A DNA stretch of 64,000 bases from Gammaproteobacteria bacterium (GTDB taxonomy: Bacteria; Pseudomonadota; Gammaproteobacteria; Methylococcales; Methylomonadaceae): the NCBI GenBank assembly GCA_018830325.1, contig JAHJSQ010000098.1, forward strand, positions 1-64,000, written 5' to 3'. Below, piece by piece: positions 24,233 through 32,575 of this stretch (position 1 is its first letter; every line of letters begins with the position of its first letter). A program made the translations under genes and the position numbers. The notes below the pieces were generated by a model, which did not search any database, was not told the DNA's origin, and was given only the letters and a program-made list of their open reading frames with translations.

Positions 24233-25011
24233 TCCGCTTATCTATTGCGCTAGGCGTTTTTTTGATCATGATCAGTTGGGAAGCGCTGCGACCAAGACGC
24301 AAGCAATCGCCCGACCGCAAACGACGCTGGCCGATCAATATCGGCTTGGCGCTGTTCAACATGCTGCTGATGCGATTGACGGTCGGGGGAGCGGCCTATC
24401 TGAGCGCGGTTTATGCGCAAGAGCAGTCTTGGGGAATTTTGAATGCGCTTGATATTCAAGGCTGGCCGGCGGTTGCGTTTACCTTGATCGCGCTCGATTT
24501 TGCGATTTACGGTCAGCATGTGCTCTCGCACAAATGGCCGTTGCTATGGCGTTTGCACCAGATTCATCACACCGATATAGCCTTCGATGCGACAACGGCG
24601 GTTCGCTTTCATCCGTTGGAAATCGTTTTTTCGATGTTCTATAAAATCGCGTGGATCTTATTGCTCGGTGCGGACCCGCTGGCCGTGATCGCCTTCGAAA
24701 TTATCCTGAACGGTGCAGCCACGTTCAATCACGGCAATGTCGATATCCCGGAACGAGTCGATAAAATACTCCGTTGGTTCATCGTCACGCCGGATATGCA
24801 TCGTATTCATCATTCGACGATCCCAGTCGAAACCGACAGTAATTACGGCTTTTCGATTTCCTGTTGGGATCGCCTATGTGGCACCTACCGCGCCGAACCC
24901 AAACAAGCGCAAACCGAGATGCCGATCGGTCTCGCGCCTTTCAGAAATCCGGAAGAACTCGGATTCGCGAGCTTGTTGCGTTTGCCATTTAGCACGTTAC
25001 GCCGGGAGTGA
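24220..25011 (+). CDS. Sterol-desaturase (fatty acid hydroxylase) family protein
   Basis: The 263-residue integral membrane enzyme has the di-iron histidine motifs HVLSH, HQIHHT and HRIHHS and four or so hydrophobic segments. The family hydroxylates or desaturates lipids such as sterols, fatty acids or hopanoid-like substrates; the substrate here is unknown. The ATG at 24220 has AGGAAA upstream and overlaps the end of the glycosyltransferase gene by 13 bases. A longer frame from 24070 is rejected because it runs inside that gene. Confidence 0.88.
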   Translation: METVIRLSIALGVFLIMISWEALRPRRKQSPDRKRRWPINIGLALFNMLLMRLTVGGAAYLSAVYAQEQSWGILNALDIQGWPAVAFTLIALDFAIYGQHVLSHKWPLLWRLHQIHHTDIAFDATTAVRFHPLEIVFSMFYKIAWILLLGADPLAVIAFEIILNGAATFNHGNVDIPERVDKILRWFIVTPDMHRIHHSTIPVETDSNYGFSISCWDRLCGTYRAEPKQAQTEMPIGLAPFRNPEELGFASLLRLPFSTLRRE

Positions 25012-25028
25012 CGCGAGCTATCGCTTAT

Positions 25029-25145
25029 CCTAGAAAAAGCGTGTCACCATGAAGGCCATGAAGTGACATGAAGAATTAGATTTTTGATTTTATAGTTTTT
25101 TCTACATAACCTTCATGTGCTTCATGGCCAAATTGTTGAATTTAT
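25029..25145. repeat. CATGAAG-type intergenic repeat (copy 1)
   Basis: Clustered CCATGAA..CATGAAG.GACATGAA on the left and CTTCATGTGCTTCATGG on the right form an AT-rich interrupted palindrome. Related copies occur at about 36567-36780, 40070-40175 and 60120-60190. Confidence 0.6.
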
Positions 25146-25147
25146 GT

Positions 25148-25354
25148 TTATTCCAGCTTGATTTGATCTTCGATCGTATGCGTCAGCTGAACTCCCGGCA
25201 GCTCCAAAGTCATTTTTACCTGTAGCGTTTCAGTGCCTTTTAGGTTCCCTGCTTCAACCGCTTTAGCAATCGCGTGTTCAATCTCCCGCTGTGAAGTGAC
25301 GCCGACTTGTTTCAAAAATTTCCTGACTTCCATATTCAAAGTATCTTCGTTCAT
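25148..25354 (-). CDS. DUF6494 family protein
   Basis: The 68-residue soluble protein reads MNEDTLNMEVRKFLKQVGV followed by TSQREIEHAIAKAVEAGNLKG and a strand-rich end with an acidic/amphipathic tail. This matches the small DUF6494 family common in proteobacteria. The function is unknown. It has its own leader on the minus strand. Confidence 0.8.
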   Translation of the reverse strand: MNEDTLNMEVRKFLKQVGVTSQREIEHAIAKAVEAGNLKGTETLQVKMTLELPGVQLTHTIEDQIKLE

Positions 25355-25675
25355 TGTTGTCTCCGGTTAATCATCAAAAAAGGCCGGAAAAGCTCTGTGC
25401 CGACCGGTCCAGTGGGTCTCGTGCGAAAATCAAGTCGTTACCTACTGAAAACACAAAAGCATTTTAACCCGTGCTCGCTTCGCGATTCTAATTTAGCTTT
25501 AACAAATGTATTGCCTTGGCCGGGACGGGTAAATAACCCGCCCCGAACATTTTGGTTTGATTAATCCATGTCGAAATGTACAGAACAGAGTTCTGATCCT
25601 GTCTTTCTCAAGTTTTAAAATCCCAGTTCGCTTAACGATTCTAATCGAGCAACAAATGAAGAGAAATATTTTTTG

Positions 25676-25705
25676 TTGACATATAAATAAGAATCATTAT
25701 CATTA
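25676..25705 (+). promoter_or_regulatory. Fur box over a sigma-70 promoter
   Basis: TTGACA at 25676-25681 and TATCAT at 25698-25703 (16-bp spacer) form a promoter. AATAAGAATCATTATCATT (25686-25704) overlaps the -10 and closely follows the Fur consensus. It precedes the haem-uptake genes, so iron-replete Fur would repress them. The rest of the 25355-25820 gap shows no gene. Confidence 0.8.
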
Positions 25706-25820
25706 GCACTACGATAGATATTTGACCTCTCCTGACTATCGTTTGGCGCACGATGCTTCGCTCTCTTAATCGCACACTGCGTGCGCCAATTTTTTTAATG
25801 CTTACTCGAATGAGGATGTC

Positions 25821-26099
25821 ATGTTGGAAAATCAAACGGAAACATCGGCTCTGCATGAAATTACACATCTTCATGCGAGCACGTTAATGCTAATCACCCA
25901 ATTCAGCAACGGTCATCATTGTCCGAAATTGGCGCACATGATCGTCAACCAGCTCAACAGACTGATCACCGAATCCGAGCTGGAACAACTGCCCACGGGC
26001 CAACAAATGTACCGTCAATTACTCAGTCATTGGCAGCAAGTGACGCATACGTTGTTGGAACAGCGGCAACAAAATCCTAAGCGCACACAATTACACTGA
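25821..26099 (+). CDS. Small hypothetical protein of the haem cluster
   Basis: The 92-residue His-rich helical protein (HEITHLHAS, NGHHCPKLAH) is the first gene after the Fur-box promoter. It has no signal peptide. A weak resemblance in layout to the 92-residue protein at 29756 (a helix with IVNQLNRLI, then a later YRQLLSHW helix) suggests a common family. A role in haem or iron handling is inferred from position only. Confidence 0.65.
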   Translation: MLENQTETSALHEITHLHASTLMLITQFSNGHHCPKLAHMIVNQLNRLITESELEQLPTGQQMYRQLLSHWQQVTHTLLEQRQQNPKRTQLH

Positions 26100-26138
26100 G
26101 CATCTTCAGGATGAAACCCCATAAATTCACTCGCCAAC

Positions 26139-28523
26139 ATGTTAAACGCGTTTTCGTTTGTTCGGTTATGTCCTGCGCCGCTAAGCTGCAAATATTCGGC
26201 GCCCGCATGCGTTTGTTTCTGCGCACTGTTGGCGAATGCGCCGGCGATTGCCGATGAGAAGGCCGCGATGAAAGATACGTTGGAGCTCGATACGATGATT
26301 GTCGAAGGCACTTCAAGCGCTCGCCCGTTGGATGAAGAGCCGGGTACCGCTTCGGTAATCGACGCCGAGACGATCGAGCGGCGAATGGTCCGTAGCATCA
26401 AAGACCTGATCCGTTACGAGCCGGGCGTCAACGTCGGCAACGATCCTCAGCGTTTCGGCGCGACCGGCTTTACGATTCGCGGTCTCGGCGGCAACCGCGT
26501 ATTGATGCAAGTCGACGGCGTCCGCTTGCCGGACGCTTTTTCGATCGGCTCGTTCGCCTCGGCGACGCGAAACATGGTCGACATGGATGCGCTGAAATCG
26601 GTCGAAATCATCCGCGGGGCAGGGTCTGCCCAATACGGCGGAGATGCGCTGGGCGGCACGGTCGGCTTTGTCACTAAAGATCCGCGTGATTATCTCGACA
26701 CATTCGGCAACGATTATTATGCCGACGCCAAACTCGGGTACAACACGACCGATCAAAGTTTTCTGAAAACTGCTACATTGGCAGGTGCATCATTTGGTTT
26801 TGAAAGCTTGTTGCTGTTGACACATTCGGAAAGTAAGGAAACGGATACAAAAGGCGACAACAAGGAATTGAACCCGAGAAGGACCGCGCCGAGCCCGCAA
26901 GACAACGAAGTCTACAATGGACTCGGCAAGCTGCTCTACCGCTTCGACGATGACAACGTGCTGCGTTTGACCGGCGAATGGATGCACAGCGAGTCTGAGC
27001 TCGACGCTTATCATGCCAGAGATCCATTGGGCATCGGTTTTCCTCCGAACACGAAAATATTCAGCCTGATCACCGAAGACAGACAAACGCGCTGGCGGAT
27101 CTCGTTGGATCATAAGCTCGACCATCTCGACTTTGCTTTATTCGATAGCGCATTCTGGCGCGTATACCGGCAAAAGACTGCGGCGACACAAGAAACTTGG
27201 CAAGACCGGGATAATCCGCTGAATAAACGTCATCTGATCCATCGCATTTTCAGTTTCGATAACGACGATATCGGCGGAGAAATTCGCTTCGACAAACATT
27301 TTTCGACTGGAATTTTCGATCACGCACTGCAATACGGCGGTCAAATCAGCATGAACACGATTACTCAGAAGCGGGACGGCACAATCACCTATACCAGCGG
27401 TAATCCGCCATTCATTCAACCGGGCACCGTTTCGAAAACCGTCCCGCCCGACACGTTTCCTGTCCGCGATTTTCCTGAAAGTTTAGTGACGAAGGCGGGT
27501 GCTTATCTTCAAGACAGCATCACGTTTTTTGATCGGCGCGTAGAGTTGATTCCCGGTGTACGTATCGAATTCTACTCTTTAAAGCCGCAAAAAGACCGAC
27601 TATACGATGCGACGTCGGAGGTGCAGCCGACTGAACTCGACGAGTACAAGATTCTGCCTAAGTTGGGCGCGTTATTCCATCTCACCGATGAATTAACGAT
27701 TCACGGGCAATATGCAGAAGGGTTCCGCGGCCCGAATTTTGGCGAAAGCAACTCCGGTTTCGTCAACGATCAATTCGGTTATCAAACGATCCCGAACTTC
27801 AATCTGACACCCGAAACTAGCACCGGTTTTGAGGTCGGTTTGCGCGGCAAAGGTGCGGCCGGAACGTTCGATCTGACTTTTTTTCGCAACGATTACAAGA
27901 AGTTTTTATTTTTGGACACGGTTTGCATTCCTTCGGCCGAGACCGGATTCTGTTTGGCCTACGGTGATACGCCAAGATTGACATTTCAGCAAATCAATAA
28001 CCCGGACGATATCCGGATTCAGGGCGTCGAATTCAAAAGCCAACTTTACTTGGATTGGTTTCACGAAACTTTGGAAGGAGCGAGTTTAATGGTCAGCGGA
28101 TCGTATGCAGAGGGCGTCAATCTCGAAACCGGTTCCGTAAACGACGTGTCCTTACGCGGCATCAGTCCGGCCAAAGGCGTGATCGGTCTGCGCTACGAAG
28201 AACCTTCGGGAATCTGGGGTTCTGAATTGATATTAACATTGGTCGACGCCAAGCGTCCGAAGACAGCGCCGGACGATACGCAATTCCTGCCCCGAGGATA
28301 CGGCGTCGTCGACTTTAACGGTTACTACCGTTTCAACGACCATGTTTCGGTTAACGTCGGTGTTTTCAATTTGTTCGACAAAACCTACATCGACTGGGAA
28401 GACGTCAATACGCGGGCCGGCGACCCGCATGCAACCTTCGGAGCCTACGCGAACGCCGATTTCTGGAAGCGTTATTCGCGACCGGGGCGCAACGTCGGCG
28501 CGACGCTAAAAATAGCATTCTGA
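26139..28523 (+). CDS. hmuR: TonB-dependent haem/haemoglobin receptor
   Basis: The 794-residue outer-membrane receptor has a signal region ending near ANAPAIA, a TonB-box-like DTMIVEG, a plug domain (ATGFTIRGLGGNRVLMQVDG) and a C-terminal beta barrel ending in aromatic/Phe (TLKIAF). The FRGPNFGE segment corresponds to the FRAP-type motif of haem receptors. The ATG at 26139 has a weak ribosome-binding site. Another ATG at 26111 opens a 48-codon frame in a different phase over the signal region, so a sequencing or natural frameshift near the start is possible. Confidence 0.88.
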   Translation: MLNAFSFVRLCPAPLSCKYSAPACVCFCALLANAPAIADEKAAMKDTLELDTMIVEGTSSARPLDEEPGTASVIDAETIERRMVRSIKDLIRYEPGVNVGNDPQRFGATGFTIRGLGGNRVLMQVDGVRLPDAFSIGSFASATRNMVDMDALKSVEIIRGAGSAQYGGDALGGTVGFVTKDPRDYLDTFGNDYYADAKLGYNTTDQSFLKTATLAGASFGFESLLLLTHSESKETDTKGDNKELNPRRTAPSPQDNEVYNGLGKLLYRFDDDNVLRLTGEWMHSESELDAYHARDPLGIGFPPNTKIFSLITEDRQTRWRISLDHKLDHLDFALFDSAFWRVYRQKTAATQETWQDRDNPLNKRHLIHRIFSFDNDDIGGEIRFDKHFSTGIFDHALQYGGQISMNTITQKRDGTITYTSGNPPFIQPGTVSKTVPPDTFPVRDFPESLVTKAGAYLQDSITFFDRRVELIPGVRIEFYSLKPQKDRLYDATSEVQPTELDEYKILPKLGALFHLTDELTIHGQYAEGFRGPNFGESNSGFVNDQFGYQTIPNFNLTPETSTGFEVGLRGKGAAGTFDLTFFRNDYKKFLFLDTVCIPSAETGFCLAYGDTPRLTFQQINNPDDIRIQGVEFKSQLYLDWFHETLEGASLMVSGSYAEGVNLETGSVNDVSLRGISPAKGVIGLRYEEPSGIWGSELILTLVDAKRPKTAPDDTQFLPRGYGVVDFNGYYRFNDHVSVNVGVFNLFDKTYIDWEDVNTRAGDPHATFGAYANADFWKRYSRPGRNVGATLKIAF

Positions 28524-28532
28524 GATACGGCG

Positions 28533-28790
28533 ATGCACACAAGTTACAAAGACATCAAACACAAGTTATCGGGATTGTTCGACGAATTGTTCGCGCATAA
28601 CGGTTATGCCGATTTGCGTATCGAAATGCGCATTCTCAAACGAGGGCAAAAAGAAGTGATTCTGTATTGCGGGAAGCAATACCGTTATATCGCCGAATAC
28701 CGCCCAGAGCTCGCAGCAAAAGTACCCCGAAGCAATTCAAGCGAAGCTGAGGAAATCGAAACGGACGAACCGAAGAACGATAACAATTGA
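28533..28790 (+). CDS. Small hypothetical protein of the haem cluster
   Basis: The 85-residue protein starts 9 bases after the receptor stop. It has a compact N-terminal region (LFDELFAHNGYADLRIEMRI), a KEVILYCGKQYRYIA strand and an acidic disordered tail. No family is recognised. Co-transcription with the receptor is likely. Confidence 0.65.
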   Translation: MHTSYKDIKHKLSGLFDELFAHNGYADLRIEMRILKRGQKEVILYCGKQYRYIAEYRPELAAKVPRSNSSEAEEIETDEPKNDNN

Positions 28791-28946
28791 ATTCAACGTG
28801 CCGCACCTCTGCTTCTCCTCCTAAAGAAAAGCGGCGGATGGACGGTTTGGCACCGAAACGCGGCATATCGAAACGACAACATCGAACGATCCTTTTGTCT
28901 TTGCGGCTAAGAAAAGGGGCTTAATTGACATTCAAGAGGACAAGCT

Positions 28947-29672
28947 ATGAATAAACGATCACACCTTACGCTCGCCGCAACGATGCTAAGTTTTTCCGGT
29001 ATCGCTTCGGCGGATTTTACCAATGGGCCGAATCCTTATAATCCGGGATTCGGTTTCGATGCCCCGCATGAGGCATCTTGGGGCGGATGGACGCGCGGCG
29101 ATGCCGGTACGCTCTACGCCGAATGGGATACCTTCTTTGATGCGTCCTACGGCACTGCAACTGACCGCACAGCGGCTCCGGACGTCGGCAGCGCCAATAC
29201 CAGCAATGCCTATTTCGGATGGAGTGCCGGAACTTTTGCGGCAGGTACCGGCAATTTGTATAGCTTTTCCGTTCCGCAAAACTATAACGCGATCGTCACA
29301 GGCAGTGTGGGGGAAGGCCCTGTAGTAAGGGCTGTTCTGCAGTTCGAAACCTGGGGTACACAGATCAACTACGAATCAATAGCATTGAACGGCTTGGCTC
29401 CTACATTTACGGAGCAGACTTATTTTCAAGACGGTTATCCAAGCTCGTTCGGTCCGGTCGATCTCGTACATTTTCTAGCTTACTGGGATTTACCGGCAGA
29501 ATTGTTGACCTATAACTTCTCTTTCGGAAGCGGTGCTCATCAAAGCCTTGCGCAAGTGGCGGTCGACATTGCTGCGGTTCCGGTTCCAGGTGCCGTGTGG
29601 TTGATGGGATCAGCCATATTGGGCTTGGCCGGTTGGCGGCGTAGACAATACTCGACTGCAACTGCCGGCTAA
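28947..29672 (+). CDS. Exported surface protein with VPxPG sorting tail
   Basis: The 241-residue protein has a signal peptide (ending IASA, ~residue 22), a Trp/Tyr-rich beta domain and a C-terminal sorting signal (VPVPGAVWLMGSAILGLAGW then RRRQ). This is a variant of PEP-CTERM that is processed by exosortase-type enzymes. It sits between the haem receptor and HmuS genes, so it may bind haem or haem proteins at the surface; this is an inference. AAGAGGA precedes the ATG. No -24/-12 promoter was found upstream, unlike the PEP-CTERM genes at 42.8 and 47.7 kb. Confidence 0.8.
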   Translation: MNKRSHLTLAATMLSFSGIASADFTNGPNPYNPGFGFDAPHEASWGGWTRGDAGTLYAEWDTFFDASYGTATDRTAAPDVGSANTSNAYFGWSAGTFAAGTGNLYSFSVPQNYNAIVTGSVGEGPVVRAVLQFETWGTQINYESIALNGLAPTFTEQTYFQDGYPSSFGPVDLVHFLAYWDLPAELLTYNFSFGSGAHQSLAQVAVDIAAVPVPGAVWLMGSAILGLAGWRRRQYSTATAG

Positions 29673-29684
29673 ATGCGCCTAACC

Positions 29685-29712
29685 CCGAGCCGGACAATTC
29701 GGTCCGGCTCGG
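29685..29712 (+). terminator. Rho-independent terminator
   Basis: CCGAGCCGGAC-AATTCG-GTCCGGCTCGG is a perfect 11-bp stem, followed by ACCATATTTTA. It follows the surface-protein gene and may reduce read-through into the distal haem genes. Confidence 0.75.
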
Positions 29713-29755
29713 ACCATATTTTAATCTAAAAGCGCCGATGCGCCGGGAGGATTAA

Positions 29756-30034
29756 ATGTATCGAATACAGACGCAACCGGTTAGCCCCGGTCCCTCCGAA
29801 ATCGAGAAGGAAATTCGGTTGTACATGCGGCTATATCTCACGCAACGGGTATGGTTCATATCGCAGGCGGTAGTCGAACTGATCGACGCACTGATCGGCC
29901 ATCCCGACTTCGACGGAACGCCTGAACAGCGCTGCGGTTTCATACGCCTGGCAGGAGTTTGGCGCTGCATTGCATGGATAGACCGCTGTACGCAAACTCA
30001 GGCGGCCGGTTACGAAAATTCGCAAGAGGAATGA
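29756..30034 (+). CDS. Small hypothetical protein of the haem cluster
   Basis: The 92-residue helical protein (EIRLYMRLYLTQRVWFISQA, then VVELIDALIG) has no signal peptide. Its stop overlaps the start region of the HmuS-like gene, so translation is coupled. It may be distantly related to the 25821 protein. A regulatory or chaperone role in haem use is possible but unproven. Confidence 0.65.
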   Translation: MYRIQTQPVSPGPSEIEKEIRLYMRLYLTQRVWFISQAVVELIDALIGHPDFDGTPEQRCGFIRLAGVWRCIAWIDRCTQTQAAGYENSQEE

Positions 30035-30036
30035 TC

Positions 30037-31038
30037 ATGTGCCAAGCAAACGATAGTCGAACGAGCTCGGTTTCTCCCGAGGCCTTAAAACGCCGCTGGG
30101 ACGAACTGCGGGAGAACAGGCCGCAATTGCGAATTAGGGAGGCAGCTTCCGTTTTGGAAGTCAGCGAGGCTGAGTTGTTGGCAACCGGTTGCGGGGAAAA
30201 CGTGACTCGTCTTGAGGCAGGTTGGCCGGTACTGCTGGATGAAGTTGATTCATTGGGCCCTGTAATGGCGTTGACACGCAACGATAATGCCGTGCATGAA
30301 AAAACCGGTTTTTACCTAAATATCCGGCTAACCGATACCGGCGGACGGATTCAGGGTGAAAACATCGACCTGTTTCTGGATTTTCGCCATTGGCATTCGG
30401 CATTCGCGGTGACCGAACAAACTCGTCAGGGAGCACGCGACAGTCTGCAATTTTTCGACCGCGACGGTACTGCCGTGCATAAGATTTATATGACCGAAAA
30501 CAGATGTATACCGGCCTACCGGACCTTGATCGAACGATATCGGTCCGAAGATCAATCGCAACGGCAACATGTTGAACCTCCGTTACGAAATATTGATTCA
30601 GTAGCCGTCGTGGACGGCAACGAACGGCTGGGACAGGCATGGCATGAGCACTTGATCGCCTGCGGTGCCGTGCCTTATCAAAGCACCGAGCCGCTGCAAA
30701 CCGGACGATTGCAGCCCTCGTCTTTTCGGCGTTTCATGGAAAAAGCGTCGGAAAGCGGCGCCGGCTTGACCGTTTTGGTCGGCAATGACGGTGCGTTGCA
30801 GGTCCATACGGGCCCGATCGAGAAATTGATGATCACCGGTACCTGGTTCAACGTGCTCGACGACGGTTTCAACTTGCATTTGAAGGAAGACGCGTTGGCG
30901 GAGCTTCGTCTGGCCGAACGGCGGGCCGGGAATACTTCAGTCAATACACTGGAGCTTTACGATGCCGCCGGGTGTCATATCGCGATGATTCTCTTCGAAC
31001 ATGCGGATTTGGGCGAATGCCTTACGATGGATGTTTGA
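30037..31038 (+). CDS. hmuS: HmuS/HemS-family haem-handling protein
   Basis: The 334-residue cytoplasmic protein has the twofold-repeated HemS layout: AASVLEVSEAELLATGCGEN opens the first repeat, with EKTGFYLNIRLTD, then NIDLFLDFRHW and DSLQFFDRDGTAVHKIY. The second repeat has GPIEKLMITGTWFNVLDDGF, then LHLKEDALAELRLAE. The family binds and degrades or trafficks haem. AGAGGA lies 6 bases before the ATG at 30037; an overlapping ATG at 30031 is also possible. Confidence 0.88.
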   Translation: MCQANDSRTSSVSPEALKRRWDELRENRPQLRIREAASVLEVSEAELLATGCGENVTRLEAGWPVLLDEVDSLGPVMALTRNDNAVHEKTGFYLNIRLTDTGGRIQGENIDLFLDFRHWHSAFAVTEQTRQGARDSLQFFDRDGTAVHKIYMTENRCIPAYRTLIERYRSEDQSQRQHVEPPLRNIDSVAVVDGNERLGQAWHEHLIACGAVPYQSTEPLQTGRLQPSSFRRFMEKASESGAGLTVLVGNDGALQVHTGPIEKLMITGTWFNVLDDGFNLHLKEDALAELRLAERRAGNTSVNTLELYDAAGCHIAMILFEHADLGECLTMDV

Positions 31039-31132
31039 AATGGTTATCAACCCAAATTCCGGTAAGCCGACCACCGTAAATGCAACAACATAACGGGCAA
31101 TTCTTTTTTGAAATAACTAACGAGACAACGAC

Positions 31133-31681
31133 ATGAACGATACCACAGTAGATTTTGAGCAAGTCCGGGAGAGCTGCCGCCGCCTGACCGATTCTTTCGA
31201 TTCGGTGTTGATGGCGACCGTAGGTTTGGACGGCAAACCGGAAGCCAGTTACGCAGCCTATGTGAAATACGAAGACGACTATTACATCTATATCAGCGAA
31301 TTAGCGGCCCATACCCGCAATCTTTCGGAGAACGGCAAGGTCAGCCTGCTGTTCATCGAAGATGAAGATAAAGCATCGCATTTATTCGCGCGGCAACGGG
31401 CTACGTTTCAAGGACAGGCCGAAGAAATCGCGAGGGATAGCGAACAATTTCATTTTGTCATGGATGCGTTTCAACAGAAATTCGGGCAATTCATCGATAT
31501 GTTGAAAAAATTGCAGGATTTTCACTTGTTTCGTATTCATCCGACGAAAGGCTCGTTTGTACAAGGCTTTGCCCGCGCTTTCACGATCGAAGGCGAAGCC
31601 TTGGACGAATTCCGTCACGTCAACGATACCGGGCATCGTGGCAGCGTGCGCAGCAAGCCGGAATCGATGCCGGCGCATTGA
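31133..31681 (+). CDS. hutZ: HugZ/HutZ-family haem oxygenase-like protein
   Basis: The 182-residue protein has the split-barrel flavin/haem fold: VLMATVGLDGKPEASYAAYV, YYIYISELAAHTRNL, VSLLFIEDEDKASHLFARQR and FHLFRIHPTKGSFVQGFARAF. The C-terminal GHRGS segment supplies the His used as haem ligand in HugZ/HutZ proteins. It would open haem to release iron in the cytoplasm. Confidence 0.85.
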   Translation: MNDTTVDFEQVRESCRRLTDSFDSVLMATVGLDGKPEASYAAYVKYEDDYYIYISELAAHTRNLSENGKVSLLFIEDEDKASHLFARQRATFQGQAEEIARDSEQFHFVMDAFQQKFGQFIDMLKKLQDFHLFRIHPTKGSFVQGFARAFTIEGEALDEFRHVNDTGHRGSVRSKPESMPAH

Positions 31682-31702
31682 TTGCGCGAACGGAAAAGCA
31701 GC

Positions 31703-32575
31703 ATGCATAAAAACACACTATTCAAGTTCGTCCGCACCGTCATGTGTTGCGCCATGTTCGTAACTGCAGGCGCTTCAGCAAAAGAGCCACGCATCGTTGC
31801 GGTCGGCGGCGCGTTGACAGAAATCGTATACGCACTGGGTGAGGAACGCTTGTTGGCCGGGGTCGACACAACCAGTCAATGGCCTGAAGCGGCAAAAGCA
31901 TTACCGCAGGTAGGCTATATGCGAAACCTTTCGGCAGAAGGCATTTTGTCGCTGATGCCAACTCTATTGTTGACGACGCAAAGTTCGGGACCGCAAACCG
32001 TTATCGAACAGATCCGGCAAGCCGGTGTGGAAATCAAAACCGTTAACGAAGACAATTCGGCGGATGGCGTGGTGTCCAAAATTCGAACAGTCGCCGAATG
32101 GCTGAATGCGTCCGAACAGGGCGAGCGCTTGGCGAAACAGGTACAAGAAGACTTCGATCGACTCGAGCGGTTCACGTCCGGGATTGCGCAACGTCCGAAA
32201 GTATTGTTTGTGCTGGCCATATCGCGCGGCGCACCGATCGTCTCGGGTGAGGGAACGCCTGCCGATGCGATGATCCGCATCGCCGGCGGCGACAATGCTT
32301 TGAAAGGTTTCGAAGGCTTTAAGCCGGCAAGTAGCGAAGCGTTGATCGAGGCTGCGCCGGATGTGATCGTGTTGACCGATATGGCAGCGAATGCGATCGG
32401 CGGCATCGACCGCTTGTTCGACATGCCCGGTTTCGGTGCGACACCGGCCGGCAAGCTAGGGAAAGCGGTAACCATGGATGCCCTGTATTTGTTGGGATTC
32501 GGCCCGAGATCCGGTCAAGCCGCGTTGGATTTGGCGACGCGGCTGCGCACCGTCGATACCGTGGCGTCCGAATGA
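31703..32575 (+). CDS. hmuT: Haem ABC transporter substrate-binding protein
   Basis: The 290-residue protein starts with a signal peptide (MHKNTLFKFVRTVMCCAMF, cleavage near AGASA) and has the type III periplasmic binding fold: RIVAVGGALTEIVYALGE, VGYMRNLSAEGILSLMPTL, then SREALI-like EALIEAAPDVIVLTD. It carries haem from the TonB receptor to the permease. A frame from 31682 starts with TTG; the ATG at 31703 is preferred because it begins the signal peptide. Its stop overlaps the permease start. Confidence 0.88.
   Translation: MHKNTLFKFVRTVMCCAMFVTAGASAKEPRIVAVGGALTEIVYALGEERLLAGVDTTSQWPEAAKALPQVGYMRNLSAEGILSLMPTLLLTTQSSGPQTVIEQIRQAGVEIKTVNEDNSADGVVSKIRTVAEWLNASEQGERLAKQVQEDFDRLERFTSGIAQRPKVLFVLAISRGAPIVSGEGTPADAMIRIAGGDNALKGFEGFKPASSEALIEAAPDVIVLTDMAANAIGGIDRLFDMPGFGATPAGKLGKAVTMDALYLLGFGPRSGQAALDLATRLRTVDTVASE

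Noticed and set aside
28791-28946. A sigma-54 promoter before the VPxPG gene
   Set aside because: No GG-N10-GC element or TGACA-N4-TGTCA site was found in this gap, so this gene is not placed in the PEP-CTERM regulon.
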